From Umbelopsis ramanniana AG (taxonomy: Eukaryota > Mucoromycota > Umbelopsidomycetes > Umbelopsidales > Umbelopsidaceae), in assembly GCF_025399195.1 (NCBI RefSeq), contig NW_026252135.1:1-64000 (forward strand): a DNA stretch of 64,000 nucleotides, read 5' to 3'. Below are positions 22,701 to 35,599 of this stretch, one piece after another; position 1 is the stretch's first letter, and each line of letters starts with the position of its first letter. A program made the position numbers and the translations under genes. The notes under the pieces were generated by a model, which saw only the letters and a list, made by a program, of their open reading frames with translations, searched no databases and was not told the DNA's origin.

Positions 22701-24181
22701 TATCCCTAGTTGTGCGAGAACAAAACTTTATGCGCGACCTCTTTCAACTGTCTCACGATGCGCCAAAAACGTTTCAAGAACGCGGCCCTGTCTACTCTGT
22801 TGTGCCCGATAAAGATACCCTATACATCAGACGTGAGAAGATGAAGGACGTCAAGGTGTCGAAGCGAGTCCTGTAAGTGGTGCTACAACTTCATCATTAC
22901 ATTGAATATTATACTGATTTGTTCATCGACAGCGACCTCATGGACACCATGTTCGATGGCTTGCAGGCTGAACTACTTGGGTTTATAGAATACGGTACAA
23001 GAGGTGACCCCACCCAGAGCTTAAGTATGCTTGTCGCTATTGAAAGTCAAGCCGAAAGCTGCGAAGGGTCAGATCAAGAATTTGGTATCAACATGCTGGA
23101 TTTCTTGAGCACTCGACTTGAAAAGATGTTTGAAAGATTCATTGTAAGTTACTCAAGTGTCATTTTTCTTTTTTTTTGTACCTGGTTCTTACTTTTTCTT
23201 TTGTTACATCAGGAGGACCAATTGCGAGCTATCGAAGAAACAAAGGTTACATCCAAGAAGCGTCGTGGCATTTTATCTTTTATTCGCACTTTCCCGGTAA
23301 AACATCATATCATAGTGACATATGGCTACTTGAGTTCATTTCGCTGACTATGCCATTATCTAGCTGTTTGCTGTGCGTTTGGAAGTTGCTGGCTCATCGA
23401 TGCAACCTAATTCCAAAGTAAGAACCCTCGTCAATCAAGCGTACGAGCGCGTAGTCAATGGAATGGTTTCCAGTCTGGACGCCATTGCAAGAGAGTCTGA
23501 TTTGGCTGGAGATGACAAAGAGCAACTGAATGCCCATGTTATGATTGTTGGTGAGTGTTGCATCCCAACGCTTTAGTTTATTCGAGAAACCCCATGGCTA
23601 ACGAGTCCACGCTATCAAGAGAACATGCACCACTTTTACCACGAGCTGCGAGCACATAAAATTCAAGTATTGGATCGATGGGTCAAACATGCAAAGACTC
23701 AGTATGAAAGCAATCTCAACCAGTACATCAAAGTCGTCATTCGAAGACCACTAGGAAGGCTATTGGTAAGGCAGTGTAAAGGATAAGTTGTGATGGCCAT
23801 GAATATAAAAGTTTAATGTTACGTTTATAGGAATTTTTCGAAGGTGTTGAAAGTATGATGAAGACGTCGACGCCAGAGGAAGTAGGATTCCATATGAATT
23901 ATAACAAGGTCCAACTTCGCAAAGTGATTGCTCAATACCCAGCCAAAGAAGTCAAAAAATCACTGGAGCAGTTGTACAAGCGTGTTGATAAGCATTTCTC
24001 AGAGGAAGAAGGACTATTGCAGGTCGTGTGGAGAGGCATTCAAGAAGAATTTATTCGCCAGCATGAGAAAATGGAAGATTTGATTCGCCAATGTTACCCT
24101 GACGCTAACGTCAGCTTGGAATTCACTATCCAAGACCTGCTAGCTATGATGAGTGAACTTGCACGAAAAGTTAACCTGTAG
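19783..24181 (+). CDS. SEC3: exocyst subunit Sec3
   Basis: Exocyst component that marks plasma-membrane sites for vesicle tethering. Exons: 19783-19846, 19911-20039, 20070-20305, 20373-20439, 20500-21123, 21183-21340, 21410-21535, 21598-22011, 22076-22246, 22320-22434, 22494-22872, 22933-23143, 23213-23296, 23364-23550, 23620-23765, 23831-24181, giving 1153 residues in 16 exons. The N-terminal part (to about residue 145) is the Sec3 PH domain that binds PIP2 and Rho GTPases (RNKIRLYKVKRTSTGFSIGK). A disordered Pro/Arg region covers about 170-370, including an ER/ERQ-rich charged run. The remainder is the helical rod, starting with a coiled coil (DDIHQIEWQNRGLQVQTANQ) and ending with the exocyst C-terminal bundle. 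Exon 3 is placed after CTTGCAG because only that acceptor keeps phase. AATAAA lies at 24217-24222. Confidence 0.93.
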
Positions 24182-24528
24182 AGACTAATATGAAAGAACA
24201 TGTAAAACTACTATCTAATAAAACACTAGTTCAGCTCACAACAACGGTAGCTTTTCATACAATGCCCTACTCGCATACCTTTTGTTCTAGATATATTGAA
24301 AACCCTCCCTTAAGAGAGCAATCACTCTGACAGATACTTTCTCTCTGTCCTTTGGTTAGCAAATCAAACATCTCAAGGTACATAAATATTTTATTGCGTT
24401 TCAAGCTGAACGAATTCTGTACAGTATAGCGTCTATTTTAACGGATTGAATGAGGGTGGGGTTCGATTCGCTTGTAATTAATTTTTTGCTATGGATTACC
24501 GAATATCAACTACCCAGCAGTATGTAAA
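24182..24528. other. convergent gap SEC3 / chitin synthase
   Basis: 347 bp holding the 3' ends of two convergent genes. Nothing else was recognised. Confidence 0.5.
24217..24222 (+). terminator. SEC3 polyadenylation signal
   Basis: AATAAA 36 bp past the SEC3 stop codon. Confidence 0.5.
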
Positions 24529-27500
24529 TCACCATCGTCGAGTGCTACCGCCAGCCCGATTTTCCAGACCGACTTTCTGTTCGAGACGAGCCCATTCTTC
24601 AAAGTGATTCATCTGAATTTGACTGCTGTCAAACTTGCCTTTCTTCTCAGAGTGATCTTCCTTGGAGTCGCCGTCAATACGTCGAGTTTCACCCCATGAA
24701 AAGTCATCGAAATGCCAATAAGCGTAAACGGGAAGTACAAAATTCCAAATAGGCAATGAACACAAGTATACCTGGAAAAAAACCATTGAAATTAGTAACG
24801 TTTCCTGCTAGACCATATCTTTCATATTCAAGCTACCCACCAACATCCATCCGACGTATACCATCTTTCTGGTGGTCAAAGCAATGAGTACGGCTGGCAG
24901 ACCGAGAATGGCGGCCAGCAAGAGTAAAGGTATGATTGGTACGGGAGTGACGAAGAAAGAGATGACAATCAGGTATACGGTGAAAGAGATAGCAGCTGGC
25001 AGAACAACTGTTCCAACCAATTCCATGAACACAACGAATTGCATGGAGAAGCAGAAGGTACCACACAAATCGCGAATAAGAACCAATTCCAACAGATTGT
25101 GCACGGTGGAATTGATCCAGCGGCGTCTCTGGGACAGCAACACAGGGAAAGTATCTGGTACAACAGTTTTGCATACCTAAAAAGTGCATACCAGCCATTA
25201 GATTTCAACGTTTGCCTGTCAACAACAGTATACACTATTCATTAACTTACAGCTTGTGGCACAAACATCATCTTTCTCTTAGGGAATGTTCGCAACATAA
25301 GAGTGGTTAGATAACGATCTTCTCCAAGCAGCAAGAGATTCTTCTTATGCAAGGTATCGACGACATTTTCAGAGTACATTTCAGTGATATCCGATGAACA
25401 GATGATGGGAACATAGCGACCATTCTTGGGAGCAATAATACGATACATGCAGAAGCAACCGGGTAAGCAGGTAACACCACCAAAAATGGCTTCGAAAGCT
25501 TTTGACATGTGGTGAGAAATATAATACTCGAATACTTGGATAGCTGTAACCCATGTGTCCGATTTGTTTGCAATCTTGGTTTCTCCACAGAGACCCATAA
25601 TGCGAGGATCGCGCGACATGCACGCTACCATACGGGCTAGAGAATCTGGGTAAACCTTTGTATCGGCATCCACCTATTGAACAAGACAAGAGTATGAGGA
25701 AGAAGGAAAACGCAAAAGAAAAAAATGTTAGACAGTGCTATTCACTTACCATGAGACATATTTCAAATCTTGACGGGTGTTGGCCAGAAAGCTTCACGAT
25801 TGATTTACAGAATTGATATTCCAATTGACACATTCTTTCACCGTAGTAAACTTTCTGCATCGCGTTCATCAGAATAACTTGACTGTCACGTTTTCCTCTG
25901 TTACCAGGTTTCTTGTCCGTTGCTTCTTCGGGGCTACCGCATTTAACAATGGTGATCATTGGCACGCGTTGTTGCTCTTCCGGTTTGAGAACTAGACCCT
26001 TTTCTGTGTCTTCGTTATATCGATAGTATCCGGCATACACCTTGGCCATGTTATGACGCTTGGTTCCGTCTGCAATGGCAACGTATGAAGACGCGTCTAC
26101 TTTATCGGGGGGAACAAGGAAATCCTTCATCATGGACAAGACGATATCTGGTGTTGACATGGAGTTACCGGAGCCAGTGATAATACCATCGCAAATGACA
26201 AGCAACATCTTGTGTGAGGTGGGGTAGTCGGTGTTTGCAAGTGAATCCAGTGTGGTTCTAAGACCATCTTCGCCTTCAGAATAGCAAGTGACAACCATGA
26301 AGGTATGAATGAGATCGAAATTGAAATTATAGTTGTTCTGAGCCTGAAGATCAGCCATTTGAGAGTCCAATAAATCTCGCTGTGGAATGCTCAGTTGTGA
26401 TCCATTATTGAAAGGCAGACTCAATGCTGACTGTGCAGGACCACCACCGGCACGAGGCAAGCTACTTGAGCTTCCATCTTGAAGCATATACCGAGAACCG
26501 TAGGGTGAATTATATTGACCAGTTACCACAGCTGGAATGGGCTGAGTGAATCTTGAAGTGGTGGGCAAAAATCTTCTTTTGACTGATCGAGGAGTGGTGT
26601 TCATGGAGGTGGCTGTTCCTACTCGGGGTAGGGACAAATTACTTTCAGAGGGTCCGTTATTGGTTTGAAGTTGTTCCATATGTGCGAACGACACGACACT
26701 ACGGGATCGAGGATAATGCATATCATCGTTGTTTTCCATTTCCCACTGTAAGACGGCATCTTGTCGTTTACGTCGTTCCTCACTGGTTTCTTCGCGAATA
26801 CTTCCAAGCTTCCATGACAAAATCCATCCGAAGATCAAGGCCAAGAAAAAGCGAATGAAGACAACGCTTAAAATGACCGCCAAAGATAACCAAAGAACGA
26901 CGTCGGATATAATACACCCGGTTGAGCGATTGTCCAATACACCGACTTTCAAAACATCGGTCATGCATTTACCAAGCTGAAGTCGATCAGCAGTACTACT
27001 GAGCCAGTAAGTGGCATCGTGGCCGATGAATGGGTTTCCTGGACCAGCAAATTGTGCAATTTGCGTTGGTAGCGGAACGTTAGGGACCAGATACCGCAAT
27101 CGAGAAAGATCAAGCACATTTCCATTGAAAGCAACCAGACTTGTTTTAGGCTTTTGTATGTCCGTCCAGTTGTAGTAGACGTCGCCAACCAGCTTAAGAC
27201 CTCTCAAAGCGGTTCTTGCTTTGACACTAACGTGGCATCCAGAGTTCTTGGCGTTTTCCGTTCCATTCACAGAGGGTGCATAACGATCAATTGGTACACA
27301 AGGGAAGTAGTTGGCCACATTGCCTTTGCCATCATCGTCTTTTAAAGGAATGAAGATCCCTTTACAGTTGTTATTCACTACTTGGAACATGAAGGAAAGA
27401 TCTTTTCCACCGGCAGATAGAGGAGGGTCTCTTATATCTCCACTTGGGGGTATACCAGTTACGTCGGTATTGTGGCTAAAGCCGTCAAGATCAAAGACTC

Positions 27501-28272
27501 GTCCGGAAATGACGATCTGTTCATTGGAAACCCCAGCGGGACGGATACGTGCTGGTTCTCGCCCACAGACTGTCACATTGAAGCCGAAGGTCAAAAATCC
27601 AACGATGACGCACAAGCTGACAATGACCATAACAAGAGTGAACTTCTCTCTCCAGGCTTGTTGCATTTGTTTGTCGCGTAATCCTTTTCATCCGAAAATA
27701 AGCCAAAATGTGTAAAATCAAATATGTCAGCCATAACAAACAACGGTATAGTATGTTCTCTGCTAGGGAATGCTCCTACCAAAACTTCGAAGCATCACTG
27801 GGAGTGCCCAAAAGGTCACTATCCAACTAGTGATTGTCCAACAGCCGGGTGATTGCTTGTCGGAATGCATCTCTGATGTGTGATGGCTTGCAACAGATCG
27901 TCTACGTCTTCTTTCGGCGGTTTTGCTCAGTTCAGCATTAGCAGCAGTATCACCACGTCCAATGGCAGCCATTTCAAGGCGACGTTTTTCTGCCGACGTC
28001 TTGGGTCTATGGCGCTCAGGACGACTCATGGACCACGACCGTCGAACATTTTGTTGTTCATCCGCATATGAAACTTTTTCGCTATCGACATCTTCTGCGA
28101 TTGTGACTCCTCTTGTTGCGTTTGGTATAGGAGGAAGCGATCTGCTGGGTGGGATATTTTCATTCTGTTCGCCCTGGAAATCATTTGTTGGGTGCTGTCC
28201 ATTCGTTGTATTGACCGATGATCCAGTCATCGCACGTTCGGTGGCCTTGTCATTTTTTGCTTTCTTAGCCAT
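24529..28272 (-). CDS. chitin synthase, division 2 (class IV, Chs3-like)
   Basis: Polymerises UDP-GlcNAc into chitin at the plasma membrane. Exons (minus): 27780-28272, 25750-27683, 25251-25673, 24841-25176, 24529-24771, giving 1142 residues. A long basic, disordered N-terminus (1 to about 145) precedes two membrane spans and an extracytoplasmic domain with CVPIDRY and GHDATYW. The GT2 catalytic core carries VDADTKVYP (810-818), GEDRYLT and QRRRW (966-970), the chitin-synthase signature. Three to four C-terminal spans follow, and a charged tail. There is no myosin-head or cytochrome-b5 domain, which separates it from classes V-VII. The QRRRW region lies just after an intron at 25177-25250. 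It is tandem with the trehalose gene, about 460 bp apart. Confidence 0.95.
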
Positions 28273-28731
28273 GTCTACGGTCTATTCAAGGCGTTAAATC
28301 GAAGACTATGGTGATGGTAGGTAAATTTCCGAATTTACCGGTTATAAACTAATGTGTTGCAAGGACACCAAAAGATTGGCGAACCAGGAAAAAAAAAAGG
28401 AAGGGATATAAAGTGAATCCAACTGATTTTAATCCAGAGCCAGCAAGTATTATTAAGATTTGCAATAATCAAGTCTGGTGGCAATGATTGTTCGTAACAC
28501 GGAAGACCTGTACAGGCAAGTATTTCACGATTATTTTCTGCAAGTGTTGGGCGGCGGCTCTACATTCTTTGTCGGGCAAATTTCAAATCCATTGGACAAG
28601 CCAACAAAGATTTATTATGGATTGGATTGGATTTTTTTTTTTTTTTTTACTTCATCCATTTCTTAGTGGTGGTGGATCTACTGGTGAAGCTTACGTATCA
28701 CATACTATACAATTATTTAATGGAAGTCTAT
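28273..28731. other. gap between chitin synthase start and TPS2-like stop
   Basis: 459 bp that must contain the chitin synthase promoter. It includes ATTGGATTGGATT next to an 18-base T-run near 28620-28648. No gene was seen. Confidence 0.45.
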
Positions 28732-31549
28732 CTAAGATCTATTAGTTTCGACAAGTTTGCCCATTGAATCAATCACGTCTTGGACTGTAGGTATATGCCA
28801 GAGAGCCATGGTTTTCTTTTCTGTACCGACGGTGACAGAAAACAATTGATCGTCTGGGATATTAGACTTTCGGAGAGTTCGAAACATGTCTTCATCTGTT
28901 TTATCATCGCCGGCGCATAGGACGAAATCTGCATCTTCACTGGCCGCCAACAATCTCTTTACAATTTCACCCTTGTTGATAGAGGTGGGTCGTACTTCGA
29001 GATTTTTCTTGCCTACAAGAATTTCAACCGGTAGCTTGGAAAGCACAGCATTCTCCAAATGGTTCTGACATTCCTTAGCTTGGAAAGCTCCATATTCGGG
29101 ATCAGCCAAGCGATAATGCCATGTGAGAGAGCATCGCTTGTGCTCAATAAAGGAACCAGCCGTACGTTCCGTGTAATAGGTGAAAATCTCGATCACATCA
29201 TGCTTCCAACTCATGTCCATGTGTTCCGTCAAGTTGATCCACTTGTCGCTGGCGGGATGCTTCATGAAGGCACCGTGTTCTGCACTGAATCCAAGATTGC
29301 GAATACCTCCTAGCCATTTGTCAAGAGCAGATTGATCGCGTCCCGATATAACCCATACAATGTTCTTGGGGTCATCACATAGAAGTTGCAAATATTGAAG
29401 CATGTCATTCGGAGGAAGTGCAGCTCCGGGGGTTTTCTTAATGGGAGTGAGAGTACCCTGAAATATAGATTCACAGTTAGAAAATCTGTCACCCACCATG
29501 CTAAGCGCAGAAAACGAACTACCTACATCGTAATCAAAGAATATAAGGCGCTTGTGAGCCTTTTGATATTGCTGATACATCAACTTGGTGTCCAAAAGAG
29601 GGGTATCGGCAGACTCTTCTTCAGTGGCGATGCTTGACATAAGATTCTTCATGAAGGAATGAGCCCAATTTTCCGCTTTATGGGAGATGACATGATCATG
29701 CATGACTTTGTGTCGAAGCTTCTTTTCTTCTTCAGACATGCAAAGAGCATCATTGATAGCTTTGGCGACACCGGCATGGTCCCACGGGTTGACCAATAGC
29801 GCTTCGGACAAACTACCAGCCGTACCGGTGAACTCTGACAAAATGAGTGGACTTTGCTTCTCCTCTTGACACATGACGTATTCAAAACTAGTAGTGTTCA
29901 TTCCGTCTCTGACAGATGTGATCAGGGCTGCATCCGCAATGGAGAGCAAAGCGTAGTATTCGTCTGGCTGAATGAAGTGGTGGAAATGATGGAGTGGGGT
30001 GAATTCGAGAGAGCCGTAGGTACCATTGATATGAGCAACCATTTCCGATACTCGAGTCTCCAATTTGGCGCTGTCGCTAATAGCTGGATCGGTTGCTTGC
30101 ACAAGGACAACTTTGTTATGCCACTCAGGATAGTGGCTCAAAAAGTATTCGAACGCTTCCAATTTTTGCTGTACACCCTTCACCAAGTCCAACTTATCGC
30201 GACCAACAATGATCTTCTTTCCTGCATAAAGGTCGCCGATGGCTTTGATGGTATCGTCGACGCGAGGTGATTTTCGTCGCTGATTCACTTTGTCTGTATC
30301 AATACCAATGGGGAAGGTTCCAACTTGACAATGATGCCCGTCCACAGACACACCATTAGGGGTCGATTCATAGCCGAGCACTCGAGTACAGGATGAAATG
30401 AAGTGTCTTGCGTAGGAGAAGGTCTAACAGGGAGAAGGGTTAGTGCTTTTTTGAAATGTAGAAAGAATTATGAAAAAGGGTGATGCGTAGAAGTGTACCT
30501 GATAGCCGATTTGGTTAGCAGCGACCATGCCACGCAACACTTCTTCCCTCTCTACATGAATCAATTAGCTGGAGTACTTTTCATTTTTGTAAAGCTATCA
30601 AGAGTGCATAGAAAAAATTCACTTACTCGGCAGACATCTAAAAATTTCTGAACTTGGAAATGGTGCATGGACAAACAGACCAATTTTAGCATCAGGGATA
30701 CGGTCTCTAATCATACCAGGAAGCAAAAGTAGATGGTAGTCATGGACCCAAACTGTTCAAAAGCATTGATAAATTGAATGAGCGATCCGCGGTTGAGGGA
30801 TTGTCACTACTTCACCACCGATAGCGTTGCTCGTTACGCTTGTCACTTACTGATATCGCCTTTACGGTAATTTTCAATAACAACCTTTGCAAATTGTTGA
30901 TTAACGTGGTGGTAAGCGTTCCACTCGCGAGCTTCTCGTCTACCATCGGTTGCGTCGTTCCACATGATATAATGGAACAGAGGCCACAGCACTATATAAT
31001 AGCCATAAAAAGGATTTGATAAGCTTATCTTGACAAGATACGAAAAATAAATGTAACATGAATTTGGGAAAAAATAAAATAAATTATGTACTGACCAGTT
31101 TTGCAGTAGCCTTCGTAGTGATTGGTAGCACTCTCATCGTCTAGGAAGACGGGGACCATTGCGCGTGGCAGTTGGTTGAGTTGATCCACGAGGGCAGGAC
31201 GCAGTGCTTCGTCCAAGCTGAAACTCTGTTCTTCGTCGTAGTGGATGGGACCTGTTCCTCCAATATGGACACACTGCCAGTCGTTGCTTAATGATTCAAT
31301 GCCAGAGTACATGGCGCCGTGATCGCGCCGGGGTGTGAGCTCGAAGTTGCCCTTAGCTGGCTTTGCGATTGCATACGGTAACATGTGGGTGACATTGATA
31401 ATGCGACCCTGGATTGTCGGTGTCTCCAGCAATGATAAAATGGCAGTTCGTTCAGTCATAGCAGTGGTCTGCCCCCCATATGATTCTTTGTGTTTTTTTG
31501 AGCATATCATCGGCGTTTGAATATGACTCCTTTCAATAAGATCCCCCAT
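28732..31549 (-). CDS. TPS2: trehalose-6-phosphate synthase/phosphatase (Tps2-like)
   Basis: Two-domain trehalose enzyme, cytosolic. Exons (minus): 31096-31549, 30851-30991, 30627-30752, 30499-30551, 29527-30423, 28732-29457, giving 798 residues. The GT20 synthase-like domain covers about 60-500 (GRIINVTHMLPY, WVHDYHLLLLPGMIRDRIP, SYARHFISSC, GVQQKLEAFEYF). The HAD phosphatase domain from about 550 has motif I FFDYDGTLTPI with its nucleophile Asp at 555, and motif VLCAGDDKTDEDMF near the end. The last intron (29458-29526) splits DYD from GT and is 69 nt with no stop. One donor is GTCAGT (31095). An internal Met at 31459 (MTERTAIL) is an alternative start giving 768 residues. In yeast, Tps2 mainly removes the phosphate; whether the synthase half is active here is unknown. 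Confidence 0.94.
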
Positions 31550-32184
31550 CCCATCTATCTCTCGTAAAGAATATGAGCAAAGGGTGGTATGTAACGGTTT
31601 TTAATGAAAATATAACATGTCGATCTCGTATCTGTCCTGGTAGCCACGGCTCTGACATCAGGTCAATAGATAGATCGTACTGAAAAGTTTTTTGATCTAG
31701 GTTTCAGTCAAAAGACAACTCTCAGCTGGCAAGATCGAGTTCATGGCTAAAGCACTCGATCCTCGGCTAGGAAACCATGAATAATGTAAAATGCATAAGG
31801 CAGAATATGGAGCAGCACGGAGTAAAAAAACTAGTAGATTAAATCCCAACACCACCACCACCAGAATTGAGCACGTTGCTAGATTTTGGGCACAGTGTAT
31901 TAAAGGTGAAATTTTTGAAGGCAAACAGTCTAGTGATACAAATCTGTAAGAGAAAGGATAGGTTTGAGTATTGAAAAAGAAACAAGGCAAAAAAGCGGAA
32001 AGAGGATGTGCACAGGTATCAGCAAGAATGTAGTTATCTCCAATGTAGCATTTTGCCATGGAGTAAACACTCCATGACTCCATGCCGGTCAGTATTGCAG
32101 AATTCTTGAGCCATCATGTACGAGCACTTCTCTATCGCTGAAGGGGACAAAATTCTGGAAATGAGATGCTTACCTTAATATAAT
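31550..32184. other. gap upstream of TPS2-like gene
   Basis: 635 bp. A 128-codon open frame (31697-32083, minus) lacks any domain and has unlikely composition. An AGGGG stress-element core is present near 32140. No gene was called. Confidence 0.4.
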
Positions 32185-33013
32185 CTAGTTAACAGGAACG
32201 ACAATGATGGCGTCTTGTTCATCTCTGAAGTGAACAAGAGTTTTCTTGGTCCATTGCTTCTTGCTGATGGGAATGGCTAGGCTTCCATTGTGTCTAGATA
32301 TGGTAAATTGCTGTGGTATATCATCAATTTCTTCATCGATTTGTTTGATGACGTCCTCAATGGTGCTTTGGCTATCAATGAAGATAGCGCCGAGCAAATT
32401 TTCATCAGCTCGCGCGCTCAAGTACACAAGCAACTCTTTTTCAGGGCTTGAAGACTCTGCAGGAGTCACCTTAGACGGAGCAGCGGAAGCAGCGGCTTGT
32501 GGTTGAGACTCTTCCTTGGCCAACTTCTTTTGATGCTCCATAATGCGCTTAATTCGCTGTTCCGCGAATTCATCGGGAAGGTTCCAAGATTTATCAAGAT
32601 CGGGTTCCTGCATATAAGTTGGCACTATGGGAAGTTCAGCCTCTGGCGCCGCAGATGAGAATGCCTCAGCTGGGAAGAGAGCTTTGATCTCAGGGGTCTT
32701 GGCGAGATCAGCAGAGGTTTGCTGCTTATTTGTCAAAAGCGTGGGATTAGCTCCATTGGAGAGCAATACCTGAATGACCGCGACGTGTCCTCTGTGAGTA
32801 GCCCAATGTAATGGAGTCCTATTTGCTAAGCGGATTTTTTATAAGTTGAGGCCGGGAAGGGTTCATCATGAGATGAAGTCAATAGTATTACCAGTTGTTC
32901 ATCTTGTTAGCGGCATTGACATTAACGCCAGCGTGAATGTAGTGGTTGACTGCCTTGATGTTTCCCAAAGCCGCGACTTCGCGCAAGGACTCTTCCCTTT
33001 CATCTGTAATCAT
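32185..33013 (-). CDS. ANKRD40-like ankyrin-repeat protein
   Basis: Exons (minus): 32892-33013, 32185-32818, giving 251 residues. Residues about 7-75 hold two ankyrin repeats (SLREVAALGNIKAVNHYIHA, then WTPLHWATHRGHVAVIQVLL). A short conserved piece LPIVPTYM follows, as in animal ANKRD40, where the matching segment reads LPFVPNYL. After a Pro/Ala-rich linker the C-terminus (about 170-251) is a compact domain starting ELLVYLSARADENLLGAIFI, matching in position the ubiquitin-like C-terminal region of ANKRD40. The start at MITDEREE was chosen because the ankyrin helix begins directly after it; the frame remains open upstream to 33124. The cellular role of the family is poorly known. Confidence 0.8.
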
Positions 33014-33522
33014 GTTTTGGTTTGTTTTGAAAGAGCTGGTAGAAAATTGCGGTGGGGGGAAACAAAAAATTTGAGAGGTTGGATACGTGACTGGCGTTTT
33101 TTGATCATCAGAGACTACCACCAAGCGACAGATTACGTTTGCTTGATAAAGGTCCCTGCAAAAACGATGCTAAGGTTCTGTAGAAACTCACTAAAATCAT
33201 GTGAATGTAGAAGATGAAAAGATGTAGGCAACTGTAGCTTTGCTTCAGAATAGCCGCATGATGAGGTCTAATCATCTCATTTACGCGCTATATAATCCAT
33301 ATTGCAATTGAACCGGCTGCTCTTGTTACTGAATGGCATCCATATGATGTAAAAATTGTAGCTTGGAGGCTATAGCGTCATAATGGGGGGGGTTGTCTAG
33401 TCAGCTTCGTCCGACAAGTTCTGGAAACTCAAATTTCCAAAACTGTCACATCATTGGACCAGAAAAGCCGTTTGCCGAATAGGTTGCGTACCCTCTCCTT
33501 CTCTCTCTACCTATCTGAAAAC
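33014..33522. promoter_or_regulatory. divergent region ANKRD40-like / DSK2
   Basis: 509 bp between divergent start codons, with a G-run at about 33386-33394. Both promoters must lie here. No specific site was identified. Confidence 0.4.
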
Positions 33523-35198
33523 ATGTCTATGATCACGGTGAAGATTCGCTCTTCAGTTGGATCAACCTTTGAACTCCAGATCGAGCCCGATGGTCTCACC
33601 GTCGGCGATCTCAAACAGCTTTTAACTGACCATATAGCTGGCGCTACAGCTGCCGATCTTCGGCTCGTGTACTCTGGACGCATCTTGAAGGATCCTGATA
33701 CGCTCTCTTCTTATGGTATGTTCACTTCTCAACGCTCACCTTTGCGCTTTTTAATTTACTCATGGGTTACCCCTGTACCATAGACATTCGTGATGGACAT
33801 GTTATTCATGTCGTCAAAAGTGGAAGCAGCAAAGCACAGGGACCTACTAGTCCTACCTCAACGACACAAGCGTCGACCACACCCATCTCTCCGTCTGTTG
33901 GAGCAACGCAGGAAAGCAGATCTCCCACCAACCCGCCTTTTGCAAGTGGTCTTGGCGGTTTTGGCGGACTTGGTGGCAATATGCCAGACCCAGAGACCAT
34001 GCGAGGCATGATGGAGTCTCCTATGATGCAGAGTATAATGAATAATCCAGGTATGTTGGACGCTCATTGCAAATATTCTTATTGTGCTGCTACTTAGGGG
34101 TAATTTATGGTTCTTCAGAAATGATGCGATCTATAATGATGAGCAATCCTCAAATTCGGGCTATGATTGAACAGAACCCCGAGATTGGTCACGTCATTAA
34201 CGACCCAAACTTCTTGAGGCAATCCATGCAAATGATGAGGTAACGTAATGAAATATGTTAAGTGTGCTATATTGAAACAAGGGTTTTTAATTCGAGACTG
34301 TAGGAACCCAGAATTAATGCGAGAAATGCAACGAAACAATGACCGAGCCCTATCCAACATTGAGGTAAATGTGGTTTCCAAGAAACCATGATTGTGTGTG
34401 TTTTTATATTTTTCCTTTTTTTGAATCTAATTCCATGCCGTCTGTCGTTTAGGCTATTCCTGGTGGTTTTAACCATTTGAGACGCATGTACAGTACACTG
34501 CAGGATCCTTTGGAATCAGCTGCTCGTTCATCAGGCCCGGAATCGGAAGAAGCTAGTCAAAGACTGGCTGAAAGACTGAACGTCCAAAATGTGCCAGGTA
34601 AGAAGAATCAGCATGTGACGTTTGGAGGTACTCCGTTAACACAAATCTTGTATGCATGCTTCCAGAGAACCAACTCAACACGCAGGCATTACCAAACCCA
34701 TGGGCACCCGCTAGCAACACTCGACAAACGTCTCCCAGCTCTCAACCACCCTTTGCAGCTAACCCATTTGCCGCCTTGGGTGGTGGTGGCGGTCTTTCGT
34801 CATCGCCATTTTTCAATATGAATCCTACTAATTCAGGTACAAGTGGTGGTAACCAGACAAATGACAACACTGGGACCAATTCACCGCCACTTTGGATGAA
34901 TCCTGATTTTATGCAGTTTAGTATGCGTATGCAACAAATGATGCAACAGCAGCAACAACCGCAAACGGAGGGAGGGAATACAACGCCTACACCGTTCCCA
35001 ATGTTCAATCCTTTCGGCATGACACCACCCAGCAGCAGTACAACCAATACCCCCAGCCAACCACCAGAACAACGATTTGCATCTCAAATCACTCAGTTGG
35101 AAGAAATGGGATTTTCCGAACGTGATCGTAACGTTCGAGCTTTATTAGCAACGGGAGGGGATGTTCAAGCCGCCATCGAATACCTTTTGTCTCAATAA
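33523..35198 (+). CDS. DSK2: ubiquilin / Dsk2
   Basis: Shuttle factor carrying ubiquitinated clients to the proteasome. Exons: 33523-33715, 33784-34050, 34119-34239, 34304-34364, 34453-34597, 34666-35198, giving 439 residues. The ubiquitin-like domain is at 4 to about 76 (ITVKIRSSVGSTFELQIEPD; LVYSGRILKDPDTLSSYDIR). Met-rich STI1-type segments follow, with MMRSIMMSNPQIRAMIEQNP, FLRQSMQMMRNPELMREMQR and FNHLRRMYSTLQDPL. A Gln/Pro-rich stretch comes next, and the UBA domain at about 397-438 (QITQLEEMGFSERDRNVRAL) ends at the stop. The length is between yeast Dsk2 and animal ubiquilins. Confidence 0.96.
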
Positions 35199-35599
35199 TT
35201 ATTGTAATATAGAACACTTCAAGTTCATTAAAGCATATATAAGCTTGGCGTATGGGTGTGCGAGTGAATAATTGTAACTACTGTGGCGCAGAAATGCGCA
35301 CGTTGGCGCGCGTTATAGGTACACTTCAATGAAAGCACGTATCCAAACAAAGAGGGAATGCAAGCAAGCAATGATTAAGGAAAAAAAAAATATCAAATGG
35401 TACATTACAATTTTTGAGGGCTGATTACAAGTACGGACACGTTGTGTCGGTTAAGTTGGAGGTGTGTGCGAATAGCGATACGTTAAACAAAAATCAATGC
35501 AAAGGGAGGACCAAATAGTTTGACATGATCAAACCGTTTTTCTAAATAGCCATGAAAAAGTTACATGTAATAACAATTCAATATAGAATGACCGGCATT
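35199..35599. other. convergent gap DSK2 / HSF
   Basis: 401 bp containing the 3' ends of two convergent genes. No other element was recognised. Confidence 0.45.

Noticed and set aside
31697..32083. 128-codon minus-strand frame
   Set aside because: Cys/Leu/Ser-rich with no ordered domain pattern; lies between two well-defined genes.
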